This document shows, piece after piece, positions 1 through 8,969 of a stretch of DNA of 64,000 bases. This DNA is from Arenibacter amylolyticus (GTDB lineage: Bacteria > Bacteroidota > Bacteroidia > Flavobacteriales > Flavobacteriaceae): assembly GCF_002150785.1 (NCBI RefSeq), contig NZ_MTAZ01000015.1:62001-126000 (forward strand), written 5' to 3'. The first letter of the stretch is position 1; each line of letters starts with the position of its first letter. The notes under the pieces are model-generated. The model was given only the letters and a program-made list of their open reading frames with translations, did no database searches and was not told the origin of the DNA. The translations under genes were made by a program, and so were the position numbers.

Positions 1-930
1 AAAAATGATCGGGCGGTACAGGAAGGGTGGCGCGTAAGGAAGGATAAGACCTTGTTTTGGGCAAGTGTGGTGATCACCGCAGTGCATGGACAAAACAATG
101 AGGTAATAGGGTTTTCTAAGGTTACGCGCGACTTAACCGCAAAGAAGGAGGCCGATGATGCCTTAAAAGAAAAAAAGATTGAGCTAGAACAAAAAAACAA
201 TGAACTTCAGGAGCTGAATAAAGAGCTTCAATCCTTTGCATATATCGCTAGCCATGATCTTCAGGAACCACTAAGAAAAATTCAGACCTTTACATCGCGA
301 ATTGCTGAAAAGGAAGGACATGTACTTTCTAATTATGGTAAAGATCTTTTTGCCCGTATGCGACTTTCAGCAGAACGCATGCAAACACTTATTGAAGATT
401 TGCTTGCCTACTCTAGAACGCATAATCAGGAAGGGGAGTTGAAAAAAACATCCCTCAGAAATATTGTTGCACAAGTAGAGGAAGATCTCGCCGAAGAGTT
501 GTTAAAAAAGGAGGCAGTAATAGACTTCCAATCAAATTACGAGCTGCTTATTATTCCCTTTCAAATAAAACAACTCTTCCACAATTTGATTACCAATTCC
601 TTAAAATTCTCCAAGCCTAGTGTCCCCTTACGAATAACCATAGATACTGAAGTGGTTGCAGGAAGTGCTATTGAAAATAAATCCCTGTTAAACCACAAAA
701 ACTACTGTCGTATATCTGTTTCCGATAACGGAATAGGATTTGACCAACAATACAGCAAAAAGATTTTTGAGCTTTTCCAACGACTCCATGGGAAGTCAGA
801 GTATCCGGGTACTGGAATTGGACTTGCCATTATTAAGAGAATAGTGGAAAATCACCACGGCGTAATAACAGCTACCGGAGAATTGGGTGTAGGGGCAACT
901 TTTTATATTTATCTACCAGTGGAATCTTAA
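1..930 (+). CDS. PAS-containing sensor histidine kinase, 3' part (5' end outside window)
   Basis: C-terminal part of a sensory histidine kinase. The frame is open from base 1, and the first visible residues (EGWRVRKDKTLFWASVVIT) are the end of a PAS domain, so the TTG at 52 is not the true start. After PAS comes a Lys/Glu-rich coiled coil, then the HisKA H-box with the phospho-accepting His in SHDLQEPLRK, then HATPase_c with N-box (HNLITNSLKFS), G1 (SDNGIGFD), F-box and G2 (GTGIGLAII). No receiver domain follows, and no transmembrane segment is visible in the part present. The ASHDLQEPLRKI type of H-box is common in phytochrome-like and other PAS kinases of Bacteroidota. The signal sensed and the partner regulator are unknown; no response-regulator gene is adjacent downstream. 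Confidence 0.93.
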   Translation, partial: KNDRAVQEGWRVRKDKTLFWASVVITAVHGQNNEVIGFSKVTRDLTAKKEADDALKEKKIELEQKNNELQELNKELQSFAYIASHDLQEPLRKIQTFTSRIAEKEGHVLSNYGKDLFARMRLSAERMQTLIEDLLAYSRTHNQEGELKKTSLRNIVAQVEEDLAEELLKKEAVIDFQSNYELLIIPFQIKQLFHNLITNSLKFSKPSVPLRITIDTEVVAGSAIENKSLLNHKNYCRISVSDNGIGFDQQYSKKIFELFQRLHGKSEYPGTGIGLAIIKRIVENHHGVITATGELGVGATFYIYLPVES

Positions 931-966
931 ACACCTAACATCCTTAATCCAAACTATTTAATTTTA

Positions 967-1005
967 CAAATAGGAAGCCATTTTAAAAAGTACGCTTCCT
1001 ATTTG
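967..1005. terminator. 12-bp perfect hairpin after the histidine kinase
   Basis: CAAATAGGAAGC (967-978) pairs perfectly with GCTTCCTATTTG (994-1005) around a 15-nt loop, 37 bp after the kinase stop codon. It has no long T-run on either side, so it may be a weak or non-canonical terminator or an mRNA-end stabiliser for the kinase and, on the other strand, for pncB. Confidence 0.5.
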
Positions 1006-1133
1006 CTAAATCGTTACAACCTGCTATATAGGTAGTGGTTAGCTTCTCATCTTTGCCATTTAGGGGTAAGGAAGATACCAAAAATCTATGGTATGCATGG
1101 ATACGAACTTCTTTTCCATGTATTTCACGGTCA

Positions 1134-2555
1134 CTATTTATTGCTTTTGATATTTAGCAATAAGGAATCTCTCAATTCAATTAAGGAATTACTCAAACCT
1201 ACCTTGTAAACATGGGGAAACTCAAATCTTTTATGTTCGTCCGATAACTGGGAAACCCTATGCTTTCTATACTCGGAGATTTCACTCACCTGTAGTTCTG
1301 GAATCAATACATTTCCATTTTCAACTACTTTTGAAGTCAAAACCTCACTCTTTAATCCGGCAATTACAGATTGCTTATCAGGATATTGGGGGTGATAAAT
1401 AGTGTGTATATCCGATACCTTTTCTTCTGCCAATACAATAGCATCTGCATACAATTTATCTTCATCGGTGTAATACCTCGCAATCTTTTTCTTTCCTGGA
1501 AGTGTCAACTTATATACATCTTCAGACAGTTTTATAGTGGGTCTCTTGTTTACCTGACTAAGCTTATAGACTCCGTCTAAAGCTCCATCTTTTTGACCGG
1601 TAATAAGACTGGTACCCACCCCAAAACCGTCCAATTTAGCTCCCTGATCTATGAGGCTTTTAATGATATATTCGTCCAACTGGTTAGACGCAATAATTTT
1701 CACCTCTTTCAATCCGGCATCATCCAATAGCTGCCTAGCTTTTTTGGATAAGTAGGCCAAGTCTCCGCTATCTAATCTAATGGCTGCTAGTTGCTCTCCT
1801 TTTTCAGCCATTTCTTTGGCAACAATAATAGCATTGGGAACGCCACTTTTTAGCGTGTGATACGTATCAACCAACAATACACAGTTTTTGGGTCTGGTCT
1901 CTGCATATACCCTAAAGGCCGTTAGCTCATCTTCAAAACTTTGCACCCAGGAATGTGCTTGTGTCCCGGAAGCCTCCAGTCCGTATAAATGAGCACTAAG
2001 TACGTTAGAGGTAGCATCTACGCCACCTACTACCGCTGCTCTACTACCGTGAATTGCGGCCCACCCCTGGGCACGGCGCATTCCAAATTCCATTAATGCC
2101 TTATCCCCAGCTGAAAGGCGAAGCCGGTTGGCCTTTGTTGCGATCAGTGACTGATAATTAATGGTGTTCAGCAACAGTGTTTCTAACAATTGGGCCTCTA
2201 TGATTGTGCCTTCCACAGTGATTACCGGCTCATTGGGAAAAATAACTTCCCCTTCCTTAGGAGCATATAGGGTTCCTTTGAACTGAAAGTCTTTTAAATA
2301 CTCCAAAAAGCTACTTTGGAAGCCTCTTTGGTGTAGAAAATCAATAGCCTCTGAACTGAACTTAAAATCTTGTATTAGCTCTAATAGATCTTGTAGTCCC
2401 GAAAAGATGGTATATCCCCCTCCAAAGGGATTTTTCCTAAAGAAATAATCGAAATTAACCGTATCTCCCGCCCTTCCCGACAAAAAGTAGCCTTCGGCCA
2501 TGGAGAGTTGATAGAGATCGGTGTAGAGGCCAGAAAATTTATTGGTTAAATTCAT
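1134..2555 (-). CDS. pncB: Nicotinate phosphoribosyltransferase
   Basis: Cytoplasmic enzyme of NAD salvage (Preiss-Handler route): nicotinate + PRPP + ATP gives nicotinate mononucleotide. The 473-residue length fits the family. The N-terminal YTDLYQLSMAEGYF signature, the GTQAHSW motif with the family's phosphorylatable His (about residue 201), RLDSGDLAYL and FGVGTSL (PRPP/phosphate-binding loops) are all intact. I prefer the ATG giving MNLTNKFSG; an in-frame ATG three codons upstream is possible. It stands alone on the minus strand, with its own -33/-7 promoter about 70-100 bp upstream. The other NAD-related gene nearby is the aspartate-dehydrogenase-like gene 2.4 kb away, which is not in the same operon. 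Confidence 0.95.
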   Translation of the reverse strand: MNLTNKFSGLYTDLYQLSMAEGYFLSGRAGDTVNFDYFFRKNPFGGGYTIFSGLQDLLELIQDFKFSSEAIDFLHQRGFQSSFLEYLKDFQFKGTLYAPKEGEVIFPNEPVITVEGTIIEAQLLETLLLNTINYQSLIATKANRLRLSAGDKALMEFGMRRAQGWAAIHGSRAAVVGGVDATSNVLSAHLYGLEASGTQAHSWVQSFEDELTAFRVYAETRPKNCVLLVDTYHTLKSGVPNAIIVAKEMAEKGEQLAAIRLDSGDLAYLSKKARQLLDDAGLKEVKIIASNQLDEYIIKSLIDQGAKLDGFGVGTSLITGQKDGALDGVYKLSQVNKRPTIKLSEDVYKLTLPGKKKIARYYTDEDKLYADAIVLAEEKVSDIHTIYHPQYPDKQSVIAGLKSEVLTSKVVENGNVLIPELQVSEISEYRKHRVSQLSDEHKRFEFPHVYKVGLSNSLIELRDSLLLNIKSNK

Positions 2556-2631
2556 TATATCCAATTTTAAATTGGTTGCTCAGCTATTTAAGTTTATGGT
2601 AGTGAAATACCCACTAGAAAAGGTATACGCT

Positions 2632-2662
2632 CAAAATTAACGGTTATTCTACCTTCCTCCAA
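2632..2662 (-). promoter_or_regulatory. Bacteroidota-type promoter for pncB
   Basis: On the minus strand a TTGG -33 element (CAA at 2660-2662) and a perfect TAATTTTG -7 element (2632-2639) are separated by 20 bp, which matches the TTTG-N(17-23)-TAnnTTTG consensus of the Bacteroidota housekeeping sigma factor. The predicted leader to the pncB ATG is about 70 nt. Confidence 0.6.
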
Positions 2663-2710
2663 GCGGGTTCACTAGTACCGCAATACAACTACTTGCTATG
2701 CCCAAGCAGC

Positions 2711-3175
2711 CTATTGTTTGGATAGTACATAATGGGATGCCAGATCCCCGGTATTGACCTTCCCATCCTTATCTAACATAATGATGGCATTCTCTACTAC
2801 TTTGTAATGTTTTGTTTCTCCGTTGACTTCTAGAAGTGTTATGGTATTCCCGTCCTCATTCCAGGTGAATTTTCCATTATCGGTAAACTTCCCATCTTCT
2901 TTCCCTAGGTACTCTAGCTCGGACTTATAGCTACCATCGGCAGTAAGGGTAATCTTGGTATGTATACCCTCACAACTGGCACAAGGTAGGGTCCCCTCAT
3001 AGGTTCCTTCCCAATCCAAGGATATTTGCGAAGTGTGCATATCTGGAACTTCATTTTTATCTGCCGGAATTTCGGAAGTAGTTTCACTCTTTATGGAAGC
3101 GTATTTATCAGCGCTATTTTTACAGGAAACGGTTATAAGGCCCATGAGTCCTAATGCTAAAATTGTTTTTTTCAT
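2711..3175 (-). CDS. NlpE-like copper-resistance/stress lipoprotein
   Basis: A 154-residue lipoprotein. The start is placed at the ATG giving MKKTILALGLMGLITVSCKNS, because the frame extends upstream without a plausible signal peptide. Cys18 is the lipidation site. The rest is an NlpE N-terminal-type beta-barrel domain: WEGTYEGTLPCASCEGI contains the family's CxxC, followed by ITLTADGSYKSE and a TWNEDGNTITL strand pair. In E. coli, NlpE links surface adhesion and copper stress to the Cpx system. Flavobacterial members keep only this small domain, and their role is not established. The gene is monocistronic. Confidence 0.85.
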   Translation of the reverse strand: MKKTILALGLMGLITVSCKNSADKYASIKSETTSEIPADKNEVPDMHTSQISLDWEGTYEGTLPCASCEGIHTKITLTADGSYKSELEYLGKEDGKFTDNGKFTWNEDGNTITLLEVNGETKHYKVVENAIIMLDKDGKVNTGDLASHYVLSKQ

Positions 3176-3398
3176 TTCTATATTATATTTCAGTTGCTTT
3201 AAAAATATCAAACTGCTTGCCAAAACAGGGTTATAAAAAACATAAAGTTTAATAAAATAGTTGTCATCCCCCATTATTTTTATTTATCCCTCTATTAACT
3301 AAGGGCACAATCTCTCATATCCCCGTAGGTGTCTATTCTACAAGTGATTATGACAACTTATAATATTATAACTTGAGTATAGGAGTAGGTTCTATGTT

Positions 3399-3765
3399 AT
3401 GATCTCCACCATTGTAAAGGAATTAATACAATCTAAAACAACCTCTTTTCGGTATTTTCTTATATTTCCGGCCATTGTATTTATACTTCTTATAGCTAGA
3501 ATTGGCTCTTACGATTTAGAAGAAACCAGTGAGACCAGATATGCGGAAATCAGTAGGGAGATGTTGGTATCTAGTGACTACTTACCTTCCCAATTATTAG
3601 GGATATACCATTAGCATTAACCGCCACTCACCTATTATTTCACCACCCTCGGTTACCACATCATTGGGTTAAACCAGTTTGGGGCCAGGTTCTTTCTTCA
3701 GCTGGCCTTTATATTACCATAACTCCTTTTGTACAGGATAGCCAAGTTTTTGTTTCAGGATTAGG
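3399..3765 (+). pseudogene. Decayed ArnT/PMT-family glycosyltransferase (N-terminal remnant)
   Basis: Remnant of a membrane GT-C glycosyltransferase of the ArnT/dolichyl-phosphate-mannose type, which transfers a sugar from an undecaprenyl-phosphate carrier. The first 71 codons give a membrane segment and the family signature EETSETRYAEISREML. The same frame is then broken where intact homologues read HWHKPPLTYW: the Trp codon is TAG (3612), the Lys codon is TAA (3618), and reading on gives PPLTYYFTTLGYHIIGLNQFGARFFLQ. Further in-frame stops occur at 3720 and 3762. No frameshift is needed to follow the homology, so decay here is mainly by point mutation. The rest of the roughly 500-residue family length is missing or unrecognisable, and nothing coding is seen from about 3850 to 4069. 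Confidence 0.85.
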
Positions 3766-4069
3766 AGATAGCTTTTTTTAGCTGGACTCATTTATTATTC
3801 TATTCCGATATTATTACTACCAAATCAATTTAAACATGGAAAAGAGTTTAAAAAGTGATGGGTGTATTACAATAATTAGGAACTATTTATGTTGCAATAT
3901 TTTTTCCTATAGCTAATGCATGGGACTACAAAGACACCCTATGTAGCCTGATGAAATTTTGATTCATTAACCTTTTTCACCTCAATATCTTCCATACTTT
4001 TCCTACCCTTTCGTTTGTTTTTCCATAAAAGATGCGTTATCATACGCTAATAAAGAAATACGCTGTAGC

Positions 4070-4990
4070 ATGTTCAATAAACTTGTGGCCATAGAGCCGT
4101 TAAATTTAATCCCATCAGCAGAAAAGGACCTTCATAATTACGCAAAAGAAGTAGTACTCTATAGGGACATCCCTAAAGACGATATGGAAATGGCAATGCG
4201 AATTGGCGATGCGGATGCAGTTTTATTAAGTTACACCTCCCATCTTGGGAAAGCCACATTAATGAAGTGTTTAAATGTAAGATATATTGGGATGTGTTGT
4301 TCCTTGTACTCCCCTGAAAGTGCCAACGTAGATATCGCCTATGCTACTGAACGCGGAATTACGGTGACGGGAATTCGCGATTATGGGGATGAAGGAGTTG
4401 TGGAATACGTAATTAGTGAGCTTGTCCGTTGCCTTCACGGTTTTGGCACAAAACCCAACGGAGAGCCCGAAAAACCTTGGGATGGAGTACCAAGGGAGAT
4501 AACCGGAATAAAAGCAGGAATCGTAGGTTTGGGAGCCTCTGGAGGAATGGTGGCAGATGCCCTTCATTTTTTTGGAGCCGAGATAGCCTATTTTTCACGA
4601 GGTGAAAAACCGGAGGCCAAGGCAAAGGGGTATCGTTATTTGCCTTTAAAAACCCTGCTTGCAGAGTGTGAGGTAGTCATCACCTGTCTTAATAAAAACA
4701 CCGTGCTATTACACGAAGAAGAATTTACACAGTTAGGAAACCGTAAAATTCTTTTTAATACTGGTCTTTCTCCAGCTTGGGATGAAACTCCCTTTCAGCA
4801 GTGGCTAGAGGGTGATAATCGTCTCTATGCAGATACCCTTGGCGCATTGGGAAACAAGAAGTTCTTAAGTCACCCTAATGTATATTGTATGCAGGTTTCC
4901 GTAGGGAGAACAAGACAGGCGTTTGACCGACTTAGCAAAAAGGTTTTAGCGAATATTGATGACTATTTTAAAAAACAATTGGCGAAGTAA
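4070..4990 (+). CDS. D-2-hydroxyacid dehydrogenase-like NAD-binding protein with atypical active site
   Basis: 306-residue cytoplasmic protein with the NAD(P)-binding Rossmann fold of the D-isomer 2-hydroxyacid dehydrogenases (GIVGLGASGGMVADAL near residue 150). The catalytic triad looks altered. Where the family has NxxRG the sequence reads NTGLSPAWDETPF, with no Arg, and the usual catalytic TPHxA His region reads VYCMQVSVGRTRQAF. An acidic residue, and the dinucleotide loop, are present. Its substrate, and whether it is an active dehydrogenase at all, are therefore unclear. It converges on the aspartate-dehydrogenase-like gene and overlaps its 3' end by 23 bp. Confidence 0.8.
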   Translation: MFNKLVAIEPLNLIPSAEKDLHNYAKEVVLYRDIPKDDMEMAMRIGDADAVLLSYTSHLGKATLMKCLNVRYIGMCCSLYSPESANVDIAYATERGITVTGIRDYGDEGVVEYVISELVRCLHGFGTKPNGEPEKPWDGVPREITGIKAGIVGLGASGGMVADALHFFGAEIAYFSRGEKPEAKAKGYRYLPLKTLLAECEVVITCLNKNTVLLHEEEFTQLGNRKILFNTGLSPAWDETPFQQWLEGDNRLYADTLGALGNKKFLSHPNVYCMQVSVGRTRQAFDRLSKKVLANIDDYFKKQLAK

Positions 4991-5768
4991 TGTTGCGTAG
5001 GGTGTTCACCACGCTCCACCCAGCAATCTGCGACGTTTTGCTATAGACATCCACTACTGCATCTATTTGCTCACTTTTAACCTCTATCCGATGCCTGTCA
5101 CCAATGTAACCTGGTGTAGAAGTAACCGATACTTTCATATTTTCAGGACCAACAGTGGCAAGGGAGGCTGCAACCGACACATTCACTTTGGATGGGAAAA
5201 GAGCAATGGCCTCCTGAGCGTTCCCTTTCATAACCGTTTTCTTTTCGGTTTGTAGGGACTCTTCGTATACGGGGGTGTTTTTTAAGGAATCAGGACTTTT
5301 TTCAGTAGCAAAAGATGCCGTACATTTCTCCATGAGAGAAATGGTTCTCATTACATCAAAACCTCCAATAGCACCAGAAACCAAATGTACGCGAGTATTA
5401 TTCTCACTGGCAGCCTTTTTTACCGCTTCATAGTAATCCGTATCGGCTAGGGCACCAATGGAAAGTGTTACAATGGAAGAACCTTTGGTTAATGCAGGTA
5501 TGGCGAACTCTCGAAAGGCATCAGGAGATGCTGCCTCCACAATATAGTCTGGTTTAAGGGCAAGTAATTCATCCATCGTGTTACAGGCTGTACAGGTGTT
5601 TTTGGACTGTGAACTGGAAATCATATCCACAATTCGTTCGGCTTTTTCAAATGTTCGGGAATAGCATCCTATAAGCTTGTACTGGGGCAATAGTCCAGAA
5701 TTCATTGCTTCTACAACAATGTGGGCAAGTTTCCCACAACCAACGATAGCTAGTGTATTTATTTTCAT
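4968..5768 (-). CDS. Aspartate dehydrogenase-like (DUF108/NadX family) oxidoreductase
   Basis: 266-residue protein with an N-terminal Rossmann motif (AIVGCGKLAHIVVEAM), the core motifs EAASPDAFREFA, VTLSIGALAD and SGAIGGFD, and a C-terminal NVSVAASLATVGPE...RHRIEV region typical of L-aspartate dehydrogenases. Those enzymes make iminoaspartate for NAD synthesis or catabolise aspartate. The start is set at MKINTLAIVG; an in-frame start three codons upstream is less likely. Family assignment is firm, but the exact substrate is inferred. Its stop codon lies inside the 3' end of the convergent hydroxyacid-dehydrogenase-like gene, so their transcripts would be antisense at the ends. Confidence 0.85.
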   Translation of the reverse strand: MKINTLAIVGCGKLAHIVVEAMNSGLLPQYKLIGCYSRTFEKAERIVDMISSSQSKNTCTACNTMDELLALKPDYIVEAASPDAFREFAIPALTKGSSIVTLSIGALADTDYYEAVKKAASENNTRVHLVSGAIGGFDVMRTISLMEKCTASFATEKSPDSLKNTPVYEESLQTEKKTVMKGNAQEAIALFPSKVNVSVAASLATVGPENMKVSVTSTPGYIGDRHRIEVKSEQIDAVVDVYSKTSQIAGWSVVNTLRNITSPIVF

Positions 5769-5998
5769 GCCGACCAATATAGCAAGTTCTTATCCATAAA
5801 CCAAAATGGACTATTCTCCTTGAAGTTTAGTTAATGCGTAAGAAATATACAGGGATAGGCACCATGCTTTTTTACCAATTAAAGTATTCGGAATTATGGA
5901 CATCTTAGCCACCCTACAGGGAAAGACGGGAAGAAGAGGATAAGCCATATACTGTAAGATGGGTAGTAGCAAGGCTACATTTTATAAGTCCGCATCCC

Positions 5999-6319
5999 TT
6001 AGTTAGTTCCTGCCAATTCCTCAAAGTTTAGAATACGATCACAGATTTTTTTCAATAAAGGAAGCTCGTGACTAATAACCAACATTCCAAGTTGCTGGCG
6101 CTCTACCAGCTGCAAAACAGTTTGCCATATTTGTGTTTGGGTAATGGCATCGAGCATAGTTGTCATCTCATCTGCGATTATAAATTTTGTTTCTGGTGAA
6201 ATGGCTCTAGCAAGGCAAAAACGCTGTAATTCCCCACCGGAAAGCTGTGATGGGAAACGCTGCATCCACTCCTGTTGTAAATTGTATCCTTTTTTATTAT
6301 GACCACCATTATATATGAG
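5999..6319 (-). pseudogene. Headless ABC transporter ATPase fragment (Dpp/Opp/Nik-like)
   Basis: Only the C-terminal part of a peptide/nickel-type ABC ATPase remains. The ABC signature LSGGELQR, Walker B KFIIADEM with its Glu, the D-loop and the switch His (VISHE) are present. Walker A and the Q-loop are absent. Upstream of the only ATG (6265) the frame continues for 18 codons (including NLQQEW, which fits the family) and then meets a stop, with no homology beyond. The complete family length is about 250 residues or more; fewer than 110 codons remain. No permease or binding-protein gene is nearby, so I call it a truncated relic. Confidence 0.85.
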
Positions 6320-7203
6320 TTAGCTTAACCGCTACCCAATACATAACTCTAATAAAAAAAGCTACTTAGCTTATCTTAAATAATCCTTTGAAGTATTCTG
6401 GAATATTTTTGCTTTGCTAATCTTTTGAGTGCTTTTTGAAAAGCATAATCTTCAAATTTATTTCTACTAGGATAAACAAAAATTTGAAAAATTTTATTTT
6501 GCTAAACTTAACATTCATGGCAAAGCTAGTACCTTATAGCTTGATAACAATAATAAACATCGCACTTTTAGCAATTTTATAACACAATCATTAGCGAATC
6601 ATTAATTATGCCTTACAGTATTTAATCCATCAAAAGTCCCTTTGAAATAAATTTGGGAAACATACTTACCTGACATAGAACATCCTTGGTTAAGGTACCT
6701 AGGTACACCAGTGTGATTTTGGCATAAAACAAAGCCAACCCAATTACAGGATCCTACAAAATATTTCTTAACAGAAATAGGACAACAACCCTATTTATAA
6801 TGAATACTTTAACACATATTCCTACACCAAATCAAGTAGTATTCTGATTTTTAATTTTAGTGGAGGTACGCAAAGTCTAAATCCCAACAATTGGAGGCAA
6901 CTTCTTATTGGGGGAATACTGATTAATATCAGCAGTTATATAAATTGACTATCCTAATTTTGCATATTTATAAAAGAGTTTATTAATTTTGATTACTTCT
7001 AAAAGGTCTACAGTTAAATGGCAACTACAGGCAACTAGATCACACATAGCTTTTTTAATTTCATTAAACTAATAGGCTGAGCAGTTACATTTTACATACA
7101 TTTCTAGAATAAAGCGACTTCCTTCCCATAGCAATCCTATAATTCCGACATAAAAATTGATGTAAGGACTTAAAAAAGTATGGTTAATAAGGTATAGAAG
7201 GAG
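6320..7203. other. AT-rich 0.9-kb stretch without an intact gene
   Basis: No credible full-length gene in six frames. The only coding-like trace is a 41-codon stretch on the minus strand (6376-6501, containing FVYPSRNKFEDYAFQ and ending KYSRILQRII) that has no start codon and an upstream stop. Its charged helical composition looks protein-like, but I cannot assign it. With the ArnT and ABC relics on its left, this looks like decaying DNA. Confidence 0.55.
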
Positions 7204-7211
7204 TAGATTTG
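7204..7211 (+). promoter_or_regulatory. -7 box upstream of acyl-CoA dehydrogenase
   Basis: TAGATTTG is a perfect TAnnTTTG match, 32 bp before the ATG, and predicts a leader of about 25 nt. No convincing TTG -33 element lies at the right spacing. Confidence 0.4.
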
Positions 7212-7243
7212 CAAAAACAATTATTTATTTATTACAATACAGT

Positions 7244-8734
7244 ATGCATAAAAATTTCCAAGAGTATATAAAGGAATTTGAAAAGGTTCTTAAGAGCGTT
7301 TTTCACGAAAGATATAATATTGATCAATTTAGTAACGAACGAGGGATACCCCCTGTAGCCCTAAGGGAAATTATGGGGAAGTCTCCTTTATCCGTGGCTA
7401 TTCCTGAAGAATTTGGAGGAAGAGGCCTAAAGGTTAAGGAATGCTTGGGCATCTTATCCTCGGCTTCGTACGAATCCCTTTCCTTATCTCTGACCTTTGG
7501 AATAAACATCGCATTATTTTTGGAGCCGGTAGCCAAGTATGCCAATGCTGATATAAAAGCCAATATTTTTGATCGGTTTCTAAAGAAACAAAATATGGGG
7601 GGTCTTATGATCACCGAACCAGATTATGGTAGCAATGCACTTGGAATGGAAACCTATAATGAAAAGGAAGGCGACAGTTATAGGGTTAAGGGTACCAAAC
7701 ACTGGCAAGGATTAACGGGTATGGCAGACTATTGGCTTATTGCCTCTCGTGAAAAGAATAGTAAGGGGAACCTAAATAGAGACATCGATTTTTTCATTTG
7801 TGATGTAACCCAGCCCAATCAGCAGATTATAGTAGAGGAATACTATGACAATCTAGGGCTCTATATGATTCCTTATGGTAAAAACAAGGTAGATATTCTT
7901 GTTCCTTCGCAATATAAACTGGAGCCTGCTACCTCTGGAGTGAAAATGATGCTCGATATTCTTCATAGAAGTAGGATGCAATTTCCAGGGATGGCCCTTG
8001 GTTTCATTAAGCGAATGCTAGATGAGTGTATACAACATTGCGAAGCTAGGATCATTGGAAACAGCAAGTTAATTGAACTGGACATGGTTCAATACCAAAT
8101 ATCAAAGGTACAATCGGCCTTTACTATTGCTTCGGCCATGTGCTTTAGAAGTAGTACCCATAGCGGTATTGATAAAGATCTTGCCGATGCGGGTGTTGAA
8201 GCCAATTCTATGAAGGCATTTGTAACCGACCTTATGCAGGAATCGGCACAAATAGCTACGCAGTTATACGGCTCTACCGGATTTAAGATGGAGAACATAG
8301 CCGGAAGGGGAATTATGGATACTAGGGCATTTCAGATTTTTGAAGGATCCAACGAAATGCTTTATACGCAAATTGCCGAAATAATAGGAAAAATAATGAA
8401 GCGTAAAAACGATTACAATGTGTATGCATTTTTAAAAGAGTTTAACCTAACCGATCGTTCGCATCCTCACTTTAAGGATATTATCGATTTCTCTTTTACT
8501 CCAGGCTTAAAACAAAGAAAGCTTGTAGATTTAGGTAAAATATTCTCTAGAATTATCTCTTTGAATTTTGTGCTTGAAATGGAAGAAAAAGGATTCCGTA
8601 AAGATCTTGTTGCCAATTGCGTGGAAGTCATAAAAGGAGACGTAGCCAATTTGGTGAATTCTTTCCAAAATAAGAATACCGTAGTACAGGTTGCCGACTA
8701 CCAAGAAAACAGTGATTGGTATAATTTTGTATAA
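7244..8734 (+). CDS. Acyl-CoA dehydrogenase family protein
   Basis: 496-residue FAD-dependent acyl-CoA dehydrogenase, which does alpha,beta-desaturation of an acyl-CoA. The family motifs are clear: MITEPDYGSNALGMETY (flavin contact), VKGTKHWQGLTGMADYWLIA, the RSRMQFPGMALG helix, QLYGSTGF, and the active-site segment AFQIFEGSNEMLY, whose Glu (about residue 367) is in the catalytic-base position of the medium/short-chain enzymes. It is about 100 residues longer than classical short/medium-chain members because of a C-terminal extension. It stands alone, with a strong hairpin terminator behind it and no other beta-oxidation genes nearby, so the chain-length preference cannot be read. Confidence 0.93.
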   Translation: MHKNFQEYIKEFEKVLKSVFHERYNIDQFSNERGIPPVALREIMGKSPLSVAIPEEFGGRGLKVKECLGILSSASYESLSLSLTFGINIALFLEPVAKYANADIKANIFDRFLKKQNMGGLMITEPDYGSNALGMETYNEKEGDSYRVKGTKHWQGLTGMADYWLIASREKNSKGNLNRDIDFFICDVTQPNQQIIVEEYYDNLGLYMIPYGKNKVDILVPSQYKLEPATSGVKMMLDILHRSRMQFPGMALGFIKRMLDECIQHCEARIIGNSKLIELDMVQYQISKVQSAFTIASAMCFRSSTHSGIDKDLADAGVEANSMKAFVTDLMQESAQIATQLYGSTGFKMENIAGRGIMDTRAFQIFEGSNEMLYTQIAEIIGKIMKRKNDYNVYAFLKEFNLTDRSHPHFKDIIDFSFTPGLKQRKLVDLGKIFSRIISLNFVLEMEEKGFRKDLVANCVEVIKGDVANLVNSFQNKNTVVQVADYQENSDWYNFV

Positions 8735-8775
8735 GTAGGGATATCCTGCTCCTAGGCAGTCCCTACACAACCACT

Positions 8776-8827
8776 AAAAAAAAAGGCGCTTCCAATCCCT
8801 TGTATAAGGAATTGGAGCGCCTTTTTT
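8776..8827. terminator. Strong bidirectional intrinsic terminator
   Basis: A GGCGCT...AGCGCC stem (8785-8821, about 16 bp with minor mismatches) is flanked by a 9-A run on the left and a 6-T run on the right. It serves the acyl-CoA dehydrogenase on the plus strand and the response regulator on the minus strand. Confidence 0.85.
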
Positions 8828-8969
8828 AATTTGTTTATAAAGTTATAAGTCCAAAAACCAATGATCTATTTCCGGCTATCCTTAAGGGTGCCCGGCCTGC
8901 AAATTAAACTCAAACCTGGTGTTAGTACAATGATATACTCTAGTGCATGGTATTAGGAAAAGAGGGGAA

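Noticed and set aside
52-54. TTG as the start of the first kinase gene
   Set aside because: PAS-domain sequence continues in frame to base 1, so the gene begins outside the window.
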